Shown: positions 1 to 5,781 of the stretch, piece by piece
Numbering within the stretch: position 1 is the stretch's first letter
Layout: each line of letters begins with the position of its first letter
The notes under the pieces: generated by a model
The model's database searches: none
What the model was told of the DNA's origin: nothing
Seen by the model: the letters and a program-made list of their open reading frames with translations, nothing else
Made by a program: the position numbers and the translations under genes
From: Syntrophaceae bacterium UBA1411
GTDB taxonomy: Bacteria; Desulfobacterota; Syntrophia; Syntrophales; Smithellaceae
Length of the DNA stretch: 14,370 nt
Assembly (NCBI GenBank): GCA_002304995.1
Contig: DBPV01000071.1
Location: 1-14,370 of the forward strand
Direction: 5' to 3'

Positions 1-285
1 GACGCCCGGGACAATTTTTTTTCGAAGTTCGATCATGTCTTCAACAGTTACCACTTGGGCAAAGGCAAGCGCGATGAAAGCCTGTTTGACGACCTTGCCG
101 GATTTCTGAAGACGGAGCCTGGCCGGATTTTGTTCATTGACGATGCTCCGGGCAACGTCGCACGCGCCAGGCAAAAGGGCTGGAACGCCATCCTGTACCG
201 CAACGCGGAAACGTTTGACTCCGACATGGCGGAGTTTTTCGGGACGGCCCCGCCGGCCGTTGCCGGGAAAGGAGATTGTTCATGA
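1..285 (+). CDS. HAD-superfamily hydrolase, C-terminal fragment (5' end outside window)
   Basis: The frame is open from base 1 and ends at the TGA at 283-285, giving the last 94 residues of a protein whose start lies upstream. The visible part matches the C-terminal end of the HAD Rossmann fold: a Lys-containing stretch near residues 20-24 (motif III region), then a hydrophobic strand running into Asp47-Asp48 within ILFIDDAPGNV (motif IV, the acidic Mg-binding pair), followed by the typical helix and a GWNAILY strand. Motifs I and II are not in the window, so the nucleophile Asp and the substrate cannot be judged. The first start-like codon inside (TTG at 55) has no ribosome-binding site and would cut through the fold, so the gene is read as 5'-partial. 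Its stop overlaps the next start (ATGA at 282-285), so the two are probably co-translated. Confidence 0.8.
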   Translation, partial: DARDNFFSKFDHVFNSYHLGKGKRDESLFDDLAGFLKTEPGRILFIDDAPGNVARARQKGWNAILYRNAETFDSDMAEFFGTAPPAVAGKGDCS

Positions 286-596
286 TTGTCACGGTAGTCT
301 CTGTCGTCGTTAAACCGGAAGACGTCGACCGGTTTATCGAGGCGACGCTGGAAAATCACCGGCAGTCGCGTGAGGAAAAAGGCAATCTGCGTTTTGACGT
401 CCTGCAGCACCGGGATGATCCGACGGCCTTTACGCTGTACGAAGCCTACGAAACGGAGGAGGCGGCCGCCGCGCATAAAACAACCGATCATTATCTGCAA
501 TGGCGAAAAGCCGTTGAACCCTGGATGGCCGGTCCGCGCCGGGGAATCGCCCATCACGTTCTTGCGCCGGCGGATCTGTCGGTATGGAAACGCTAA
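282..596 (+). CDS. Antibiotic biosynthesis monooxygenase (ABM) domain protein, YgiN/LsrG-like
   Basis: A 104-residue protein of the dimeric alpha+beta barrel ABM type. The N-terminal strand MIVTVVSVVVKPEDVDRF, the central FDVLQHRDDPTAFTLYEAYE segment and the following helix ending in a conserved-looking DHYLQW are characteristic of small YgiN/LsrG-like proteins. These include quinol monooxygenases and the phospho-AI-2 isomerase LsrG. The reaction cannot be told from sequence alone. ATG 282 is preferred over TTG 276 because AAAGGAGA at 268-275 lies about 6 nt ahead of it, whereas TTG 276 sits directly on that site. The start overlaps the HAD stop and the end overlaps the dehydrogenase start by 13 nt, which suggests one transcript and possibly one small-molecule detoxification or catabolic route (inference). 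Confidence 0.85.
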   Translation: MIVTVVSVVVKPEDVDRFIEATLENHRQSREEKGNLRFDVLQHRDDPTAFTLYEAYETEEAAAAHKTTDHYLQWRKAVEPWMAGPRRGIAHHVLAPADLSVWKR

Positions 597-1759
597 ACGA
601 TCTTCATCTGTCCGGTCTGCCGAAGATTTTTTTCGGCGCCGGCGCGGTTTTGCGCCTGCCGGAAATCGCCCGCTCCTACGGACGTCATGCGCTGGTGCTG
701 ATCGGCGGGCAATCGCTTGCCGCGTCCGGTCGCTGGCAGGCGCTTGCCGCCGGGCTTGCCGGGGCCGGGCTTTCGTACCGGGTTTTTTCCATCCGGAGCG
801 AACCGACGGCGGCCCTCATCGACGGCATTACCGCCGAGCTTGGCCGGACGCCCGTCGACGTGGTGGCGGCCGTCGGCGGCGGCAGCGTCATCGACTGCGG
901 CAAGGCGGTTTCGGCCATGCTGGTCCAGGAGGGGTCCGTGAAGGATTACCTCGAAGGCGTCGGAACCCAAAAGCCTTCCGGCGCGAAAGTTCCGTTCATC
1001 GCGGTTCCGACGACCGCGGGCACGGGAAGCGAAGCGACGACCAACGCCGTCGTGTGCGACCGCAGCGCGGGCTATAAAAAATCGCTCCGCCACGGCGCGT
1101 ATCTGCCGGATGTCGCCCTTGTCGATCCGGAACTCACGCTCGGCACGCCTGAGCCTGTGACCCTGGCCTGCGGGCTCGACGCGGTCGCGCAGCTTGTCGA
1201 ATCCTTCACGTCCACGAAAGCGGATGCCGCCCTCGATGCGCCGGCGCTGAAAGCCCTTTGCTTTGCCGCGGAAAGTCTGCCGCCGCTGGCGCTCGGACAG
1301 AGCGACACCGTCGCGCTGCGCGGGAAAATGTCCTATGCGGCGCTGGTGTCGGGCATCATGCTCAGCCGGGCCGGTCTCGGCGCCGTCCACGGCCTGGCGG
1401 GTCCCCTGGGCGGCCTGTGCCCCGTGCCGCATGGCCTGGCCTGCGGCCGACTCCTGTTTCCGGTGATGACGTTTGTGGTTAAAAAGGTGATCGATGAAAA
1501 CAACGGGCCGGCCATTCGCCGCTTTGCCGCGATCGGCAACGCCCTTGCCGGTTCGGGCGGCGGCGACGATCTGTCCGTCTGCCGGCGCTTTCTGGAAGTT
1601 TTGGGCCGCTGGACCCGGTCTTTCCGTCTGCCGCCTCTTTCGCAATTCGGCATGACCGCCGAGGTGATGGCGAAAGCGGTTTTGCTGGCCGATAACAAAA
1701 ACAGCCCGGCCCGGCTTTCCCCCCGGGAAATGAAGGTCGTTTTGGAAACCGTCCGCTGA
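584..1759 (+). CDS. Iron-containing (group III) alcohol dehydrogenase
   Basis: A 391-residue protein with the full group III alcohol dehydrogenase layout: an N-terminal NAD(P)-binding domain with GGGSVID at 98-104 and PTTAGTGSE near 145, then a helical metal-binding domain. Family members reduce aldehydes or ketones, or oxidise alcohols, with NAD(P)H and usually Fe2+. Of the four usual metal ligands, Asp199 (GLDAV), His269 (AVHG) and His283 (PHGL) are present. The His expected four residues after the Asp is Gln203 (DAVAQ). Gln here may occur in other family members, so this does not prove loss of activity. ATG 584 has no good Shine-Dalgarno site and lies inside the preceding gene, so translational coupling is likely. 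The substrate is unknown; the ABM and HAD neighbours do not settle it. A convergent minus-strand gene follows after 73 nt. Confidence 0.9.
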   Translation: METLNDLHLSGLPKIFFGAGAVLRLPEIARSYGRHALVLIGGQSLAASGRWQALAAGLAGAGLSYRVFSIRSEPTAALIDGITAELGRTPVDVVAAVGGGSVIDCGKAVSAMLVQEGSVKDYLEGVGTQKPSGAKVPFIAVPTTAGTGSEATTNAVVCDRSAGYKKSLRHGAYLPDVALVDPELTLGTPEPVTLACGLDAVAQLVESFTSTKADAALDAPALKALCFAAESLPPLALGQSDTVALRGKMSYAALVSGIMLSRAGLGAVHGLAGPLGGLCPVPHGLACGRLLFPVMTFVVKKVIDENNGPAIRRFAAIGNALAGSGGGDDLSVCRRFLEVLGRWTRSFRLPPLSQFGMTAEVMAKAVLLADNKNSPARLSPREMKVVLETVR

Positions 1760-1832
1760 GCGCGGCTGTTTCAAGGTTTCGCGTCTTTGCCATAAAGGGC
1801 GCGCAGTTCCTTTTTGGCCTGCTCCAGAAGGA

Positions 1833-2249
1833 TTACCCGCCCAGAATCTGCACGAGGATTTTCCGCGCGCGTTCGCGATTGTCGAAATCGATGAAGACGA
1901 TTTGCTGCCAGGTTCCCAGCGTGAGCTTTCCTCCCGTCAGGGGAACGGATAAGGACGGCTTCATGAGCGCGGCGCGGACATGGGAAAAGCCGTTGCCGTC
2001 CCCCCATCTTTCGTTATGGGCGTAAGGAATGTTCGACGGGGCGATCCTTTCGAGGGCATACCGCAGGTCTTCCAGAGCACCGGCTTCGTATTCGATGGTC
2101 GTGATCGATCCTGTGGAGCCGGGGCAAAAGAGCGTGACCAGCCCCTCGGCAATCGGCGCGCGCGAAAGAATGGCCAAAACGTGCGGCGTGATGTCGATGA
2201 TGTCACAAAAGCCTTTGGTGTTAAGCGCAATGGTTTCCGTAAGTGTCAT
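1833..2249 (-). CDS. YjbQ-family protein (secondary thiamine-phosphate synthase-like, TIGR00149/UPF0047)
   Basis: A 138-residue protein that is full length for the YjbQ family. It shows the subfamily hallmarks: CPGSTGSITTIEYE in place of the E. coli-type HTSA segment, a central LERIAPSNIPYAHNERWGDGNGFSHVRA with His and acidic residues, and the very conserved LGTWQQIVFIDFDNR near the C-terminus. YjbQ proteins have weak thiamine-phosphate synthase activity in E. coli, but their physiological role is unsettled. The start at 2249 is supported by a GAGGA site a few bases upstream and forms an ATGA overlap with the stop of the metallo-beta-lactamase gene ahead of it, so the pair is translationally coupled. 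The 73 nt beyond its stop, toward the convergent dehydrogenase, contain no clear hairpin terminator. Confidence 0.88.
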   Translation of the reverse strand: MTLTETIALNTKGFCDIIDITPHVLAILSRAPIAEGLVTLFCPGSTGSITTIEYEAGALEDLRYALERIAPSNIPYAHNERWGDGNGFSHVRAALMKPSLSVPLTGGKLTLGTWQQIVFIDFDNRERARKILVQILGG

Positions 2250-3295
2250 ACGAATTCCTCCGAAGATGGATTATCTGACCGCCCGCCGGCCGGCTCCCGG
2301 TTGGAAAAGGCGCTGAGCGCCTCGGTCTGCAGGAGGTCTTCGCGGCCTTTGTACTTGGGTGAAAAGTGAAAAAGGCAAAAGCGCTTCACCCGGGCCAGCG
2401 CCGCGAGCCGGCCCGCCTGGCGCGCCGTCAGGTGATGCTTTCTTTCGGCCGTTGCCTCGTCCTCGTGCAGAAAGGGCGCCTCGATAAACAGCAGCTCCGA
2501 TCCCCGGGCCAGGTCGATCATTCTGGCGGCGTTCGGCGGGCTCCAGACGGCGTCGGTAATATAACACACCTTCTGCCCGGCTGTCATTTTTACGGCCCGG
2601 TTCCGCAGCAGTCCCAGCGGCAGAAACGTTTCCTCCTGCCGGCCCGCCTCGCTTTTCCAGAAAATGCGCACGGGTGTCTCCTCCGGTTCGTTGTTCAGAA
2701 TCTGCTCCTTGAGGCGGGTAAGCCACGCGCCGGTCGGCAGACCCATTTCCGCAAGGACATTCTTCTTGATGTTCAGACGGGTCTTTTCCTCGAAGCTGAA
2801 GGCCAGACAGGGAATGCTGTGGTCGAGGAAAGCGGCGCGGACGACGAAGGCTTCCCCTTCCACAAGTGTTGCCGGACCGGTCGCGGAGGATTCCTCCTTT
2901 TCCGGAACAAAGCCGCTACGGCAGCAGTAGGTGCGGGTGATGCGGCGGTGTTCGTGCACTTCCGTCACGGCCAGCGCAAAATCGGTGGTGTAATTGCGGA
3001 CCAGGTTCCAGGTGTAGGCGCCCAGTTTGCCCTCCACGTTGGCCAGAAAGCCGGGCGGGCCGAAAAGCGAGATGTGCTGGTTTCGTCCCAGGCAGATGCG
3101 CAGCAGATGGTCGAAACCGATGAAATGATCCATGTGGGTGTGCGAAACAAAGATGTACCTGATCTTGCGGATCTGGCGGGGCGGCAGATGCTGCATGTCG
3201 CCCAGGTCGAACAAAAAAGCCTCGCGGCGGTACTTGAGCTCCAGATAGACGCCCGGATCGGACGAGGGGTGATTGACGAGAAAGACTGTAAACAT
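2246..3295 (-). CDS. Ribonuclease Z-like metallo-beta-lactamase fold hydrolase
   Basis: A 349-residue metallo-beta-lactamase fold protein closest by motif to the RNase Z (tRNA 3' processing) group. All ligands of a two-zinc site can be placed: HTHMDH at 52-57, His159 in LDHSIP, Asp248 in YITDAV and His310 in HFSPKY. The HHLTARQAG segment at 287-295 matches the HLT..QA signature of RNase Z. It is longer than a short bacterial RNase Z (about 310), with extra sequence around 115-150 and 185-235. It may be a genuine tRNase Z or a related phosphodiesterase of unknown substrate. The start at 3295 has GGAG about 8 nt upstream on the minus strand. It leads a two-gene unit with the YjbQ-family gene. 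Confidence 0.8.
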   Translation of the reverse strand: MFTVFLVNHPSSDPGVYLELKYRREAFLFDLGDMQHLPPRQIRKIRYIFVSHTHMDHFIGFDHLLRICLGRNQHISLFGPPGFLANVEGKLGAYTWNLVRNYTTDFALAVTEVHEHRRITRTYCCRSGFVPEKEESSATGPATLVEGEAFVVRAAFLDHSIPCLAFSFEEKTRLNIKKNVLAEMGLPTGAWLTRLKEQILNNEPEETPVRIFWKSEAGRQEETFLPLGLLRNRAVKMTAGQKVCYITDAVWSPPNAARMIDLARGSELLFIEAPFLHEDEATAERKHHLTARQAGRLAALARVKRFCLFHFSPKYKGREDLLQTEALSAFSNREPAGGRSDNPSSEEFV

Positions 3296-3365
3296 GGCTT
3301 TGTCTCCGCCGATTGCCGTTTGCCGCCCGCGGGAAGGGAAAATCGCTCCGGGGCGCCCGGCTGTA

Positions 3366-3394
3366 TTTTTACCACAGGCGGCGCAGAAGGTCAG
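3366..3394 (-). promoter_or_regulatory. Possible sigma70-type promoter for the RNase Z-like/YjbQ pair
   Basis: Read on the minus strand, CTGACC (3394-3389) is followed after 17 nt by TAAAAA (3371-3366), preceded by TGG as an extended -10. Transcription would begin near 3359, about 64 nt before the start codon at 3295. The match is partial (4/6 in each box) and was found by eye. Confidence 0.3.
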
Positions 3395-3424
3395 CCACTT
3401 TTAAACGTGCTGCGGGAAGAAAAG

Positions 3425-4534
3425 ATGACAGCGATTTTGACTTGTGATAAGTTCAGCGTCATGAACGTCAATATGAATATGAACAAGGACAAGCTCATCC
3501 TTTTTTTCCTGGCCGTCCTGGCTGTGATTGCCGTCGGATTCGTGCTGAAGCTGGCCAAGCCGGTGATTTTGCCGCTCGCGATCGCCTGGCTTTTGACCTT
3601 TGTGGTCGGGCCCGCGGTCAACGCGATGACGCAGCGGAAGATTCCCCTGCCGATCGCCATTGCGGTCGTCATGCTTTTCCTGTGCGGCGTCGTTTTCCTG
3701 GGCGTGTTTTTTCTCTATGGCCGGGTGGTCACCATTGTGACCGAGTTTCCCAAGTATGAAGCCAGGTTTCTTCACATCGGCGAAGAACTGAACGCTTTGT
3801 TTCCCTTTCAGTACAATCTGCTGGCCGATTCCAACTGGAGAGAGACGGTGCACGACATGCTGGCCGGCCTGCCGGGATCGTTCTTCACCATTCTCTCCAA
3901 TCTGGTGATGGTCATGATTTTTCTGGCTTTTCTGCTGGCAGGAAAACCGTACGTCAAGCACAAGATGGACCACGCGCTTTCCGAAAGGCGGGCGGCGCAG
4001 ATGAAAAAAATCGTCGGTTCCATTTCCTCCGAAATCAGCCGCTATCTCTGGGTCATGGTGATCATCAGCCTGACGACGGGCGTCCTGATCTGGCTGGCCC
4101 TGTCCCTCATCGGCGTCGATTTTCCCGTGACGTGGGGCGCGCTGGCCTTTTTCTTCAACTTCATTCCCACGATCGGGTCCATTGTCGCCTCTCTTCCGCC
4201 GATTCTGCTCGCGCTGGTTCAGTTTTATCCCGCCGTCTGGCCGGGGGTGGTCACGCTGGTCGCCATCACCGCCATTCAGATGACGATTGGAAATTTTATT
4301 GCGCCGAAAGTTCTCGGCGACCGTCTGCACCTGAGCCCGGTGGTCATTTTGATTTCTCTTTTGTTCTGGGGCTGGTTGTGGGGCATCGTCGGAGCGCTTC
4401 TGGCCGTGCCGATTGCCTCGGCCATCAAGATTGCCTGCGAAAACATTGAAGAGCTGCATCCGATTGCCATCATGATGGGGTCGGGCCGGCGCTTCTGGAA
4501 GGAAAGCCGGAAAGTTAAAAAGAGCGACGGTTGA
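3425..4534 (+). CDS. AI-2E family (UPF0118) multi-pass membrane transporter
   Basis: A 369-residue integral membrane protein. It begins with a short polar segment, then a long hydrophobic stretch (about 22-70) typical of the first two membrane helices. A third helix (about 78-103) precedes a large amphipathic extramembrane region, and then come a helix near 155-177 and a C-terminal cluster of helices. Family hallmarks in that cluster are the FNFIPTIGSIVASLPP segment and GNFIAPKVLGDRLHLSPVVILISLLFWGWLWG. Members include the reported AI-2 exporter TqsA and Na+/H+ antiporter-like proteins; the substrate here is unknown. The frame is open far upstream, but that part is antisense to the RNase Z-like gene. 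ATG 3425 was chosen because GGGAAGA lies just ahead of it; ATG 3461 and 3473 are alternatives without a ribosome-binding site. The C-terminus is basic and cytosolic-looking. Confidence 0.88.
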   Translation: MTAILTCDKFSVMNVNMNMNKDKLILFFLAVLAVIAVGFVLKLAKPVILPLAIAWLLTFVVGPAVNAMTQRKIPLPIAIAVVMLFLCGVVFLGVFFLYGRVVTIVTEFPKYEARFLHIGEELNALFPFQYNLLADSNWRETVHDMLAGLPGSFFTILSNLVMVMIFLAFLLAGKPYVKHKMDHALSERRAAQMKKIVGSISSEISRYLWVMVIISLTTGVLIWLALSLIGVDFPVTWGALAFFFNFIPTIGSIVASLPPILLALVQFYPAVWPGVVTLVAITAIQMTIGNFIAPKVLGDRLHLSPVVILISLLFWGWLWGIVGALLAVPIASAIKIACENIEELHPIAIMMGSGRRFWKESRKVKKSDG

Positions 4535-4596
4535 ACGGGTTGGTCGGGAACAACCGGCATGAATGAGTGAAGCCGGAGGCGCAAGGGAGAAGGCCC

Positions 4597-5022
4597 ATGA
4601 AGGAAAAAATCATTTGTTTTACGCTGGGGCTGTCCGGCGGGGATATCGAAAAAGGCAGGGCGTCCTTCGGTCAGATGACCGAAGGAATGCACGAACTGGA
4701 CGTGATTGCCCTAAGCGACGCCATGCTGGCCGCAACGGTGGAGGAAGCGCTCGATCAGGCGGACAGGACGAAAGGCGGGCAGGCCCCGGCTCTTTCCGGA
4801 AACCGGGTGGTCATGGTGAACACACAGGAGCGTCCGCTGGTTCTGCAGGTCCTGAGAAGCTTCAAGGCCGTTCTGCCCGATCCGCAGGACCTGATCTTTG
4901 CCGTCATCACCGATACGGCCCGGACCTGGACGTTCGGCGAGTATCTCGGGCATCTCCAAAGGGAGCATGAATATATGAAAACCCACCGCCCGGAAAACCA
5001 GCCGGATATGAAACGGATGTAG
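4597..5022 (+). CDS. DUF3783-like protein of unknown function
   Basis: A 141-residue soluble protein. The C-terminal half (about 69-127) resembles DUF3783: a NRVVMVNTQERP strand-turn, a helix, then LIFAVITDTARTWTFGEYLGHLQREHEYM, where the WTF.E...HL..EH spacing is the recognisable part. The N-terminal half (KEKIICFTLGLSGG, then SDAMLAATVEEALDQA) looks like a small alpha/beta unit. No catalytic motif or membrane segment is visible, and the family function is unknown to me. ATG 4597 has a strong GGGAGAAGG site upstream; an upstream in-frame start at 4567 lacks one. It lies 62 nt after the AI-2E gene on the same strand, with no clear terminator between, so it may be co-transcribed. Confidence 0.75.
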   Translation: MKEKIICFTLGLSGGDIEKGRASFGQMTEGMHELDVIALSDAMLAATVEEALDQADRTKGGQAPALSGNRVVMVNTQERPLVLQVLRSFKAVLPDPQDLIFAVITDTARTWTFGEYLGHLQREHEYMKTHRPENQPDMKRM

Positions 5023-5047
5023 CCAATACGGACGTTCTTCCCGGCCC

Positions 5048-5077
5048 TTGACAAGAGCCGAAACGTTTTCATTTTAT
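5048..5077 (+). promoter_or_regulatory. Candidate sigma70 promoter ahead of the putative lipoprotein gene
   Basis: A perfect TTGACA (-35) at 5048-5053 is followed after 18 nt by TTTTAT at 5072-5077, in a locally AT-rich patch within otherwise GC-rich DNA. Transcription would start near 5084, about 48 nt ahead of the start codon at 5132. Alternative -10 registers (TATAAA at 5075) have longer spacing. Confidence 0.45.
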
Positions 5078-5131
5078 AAACCATGGGACGAAAGATACCG
5101 GTTTTACCGGACCGTCCGGGAGGTTCTGAAA

Positions 5132-5620
5132 ATGAAGAGTCGGATTTTGAGAAACGCTTTGCGCGGTGGACTGGCGGCCGCGGTTCTTTTTTCGTTTTTG
5201 GGCTGCGCCGGCCCCAATATCATCAGGGAACAGGCGGTGCCGGGCATTCCCCCCGGAAAATACTCGCACATCATCAGACTCTATAATCCTGAAGGCGAGC
5301 CGGAAAGGTCGCTGGCCGGTCTGGTGATTTCTACGGGGAGTGCGACCGTCTGTTCGGATTATCCGCGCGAAATAATCATTAAAAGTCTGGACGAACTGCC
5401 GTTGATGGAAAAGAAAGCCTTTCCGTATTTCAACAACTACGTGATCCGGGACAAGGACGAGATCGTGGGGTACGTTTCCCTGCAGATCGGTTACCGGACG
5501 GTCATCTGGCGCACCGCAAAAGACCCCGCGTGCGCTTATCGGGCGCAAATCGTTCTGCCCGATCATGTCTGGCTCAGCGGCAAACATCACGACGCCGACC
5601 AGAGCGGCATCAACTGGTAG
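5132..5620 (+). CDS. Putative secreted lipoprotein, function unknown
   Basis: A 162-residue protein beginning with a classic export signal: basic residues (MKSRILRNALRGG), a hydrophobic core (LAAAVLFSFL) and a Cys at the end of FLGC that fits a somewhat relaxed lipobox, followed by AGPN. The mature part is mixed alpha/beta, with GKYSHIIRLYNPEGE near the start, a DELPLMEKKAFPYFNNYVI segment, and a Trp-rich tail ending at SGINW. I do not recognise a family. ATG 5132 has GGGAGG at 5118-5123 about 8 nt upstream; the longer open frame starting at TTG 5048 would place the signal peptide internally and is rejected. It is likely its own transcription unit, with a promoter-like sequence upstream and a strong hairpin terminator 20 nt after the stop. 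Confidence 0.75.
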   Translation: MKSRILRNALRGGLAAAVLFSFLGCAGPNIIREQAVPGIPPGKYSHIIRLYNPEGEPERSLAGLVISTGSATVCSDYPREIIIKSLDELPLMEKKAFPYFNNYVIRDKDEIVGYVSLQIGYRTVIWRTAKDPACAYRAQIVLPDHVWLSGKHHDADQSGINW

Positions 5621-5639
5621 CCGCGCCATTTTGCAGCTT

Positions 5640-5673
5640 CGCCCGGCTCTCAAGCCGGGCGTTCTTTCTTTTC
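5640..5673 (+). terminator. Intrinsic terminator after the lipoprotein gene
   Basis: A perfect 9-bp GC-rich stem, CGCCCGGCT and AGCCGGGCG (5640-5648 and 5653-5661), encloses a CTCA loop and is followed by the T-rich tail TTCTTTCTTTTC. It separates the lipoprotein gene from the aspS unit. Confidence 0.88.
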
Positions 5674-5684
5674 AACTTAAATTC

Positions 5685-5713
5685 TTGAAACATCAGAACA
5701 GTTTTGATACGCT
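5685..5713 (+). promoter_or_regulatory. Possible promoter of the aspS-gatC/gatA/gatB unit
   Basis: TTGAAA at 5685-5690 is followed after 17 nt by TACGCT at 5708-5713, preceded by TGA as an extended -10 motif. Transcription would begin around 5719, at the left edge of the 16-bp palindrome at 5718-5733, where an operator could act. The -10 match is weak (3/6), so this is tentative. If it is right, the outer repeat arm at 5694-5711 would not be in the mRNA. Confidence 0.3.
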
Positions 5714-5751
5714 TCGCGGCACAATTTTGTGCCCCGTACGAAATTGTTCTG
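5694..5751. repeat. Long interrupted inverted repeat with an inner palindrome, upstream of aspS
   Basis: The left arm, 5694-5711 (CAGAACAGTTTTGATACG), pairs with the right arm, 5735-5751 (CGTACGAAATTGTTCTG), through 17 pairs including two G-T pairs and one bulged A at 5707. Inside it lies a perfect 16-bp palindrome, GGCACAATTTTGTGCC, at 5718-5733. The element ends 14 nt before the aspS Shine-Dalgarno site and has no T-run after it, so it is not a simple terminator. It could be an operator, an mRNA leader structure, or a remnant of a small repeat element. Confidence 0.6.
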
Positions 5752-5781
5752 CAATGGCTTGAAAAGAAAGGACGATTCTCC

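Noticed and set aside
593..1774. 393-residue minus-strand open frame across the dehydrogenase
   Set aside because: Antisense shadow of a clear iron-type alcohol dehydrogenase; low-complexity Arg/Gly/Gln composition and no family motif.
1771..1833. Short minus-strand segment encoding LLEQAKKELRALYGKDAKP just after the YjbQ stop
   Set aside because: It reads like a plausible amphipathic helix, but it has no start codon or ribosome-binding site, and the YjbQ-family protein is already full length, so a gene or frameshift remnant cannot be supported.
3348..3370. Hairpin CCGGG-GCG-CCCGG followed by a T-run as a terminator
   Set aside because: Only a 5-bp stem with a 3-nt loop, separated from the T-run by CTGTA, in a divergent intergenic region where no plus-strand transcript needs to end.
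2366..3424. Upstream open extension of the AI-2E transporter frame
   Set aside because: It lies antisense to the RNase Z-like gene, has shadow-like composition, and the membrane protein has a good start at 3425.
5705..5751. T-box leader for the aspS operon
   Set aside because: No T-box conserved sequence, no specifier-loop architecture and no antiterminator/terminator pair is visible; only a single rod-like inverted repeat is present.
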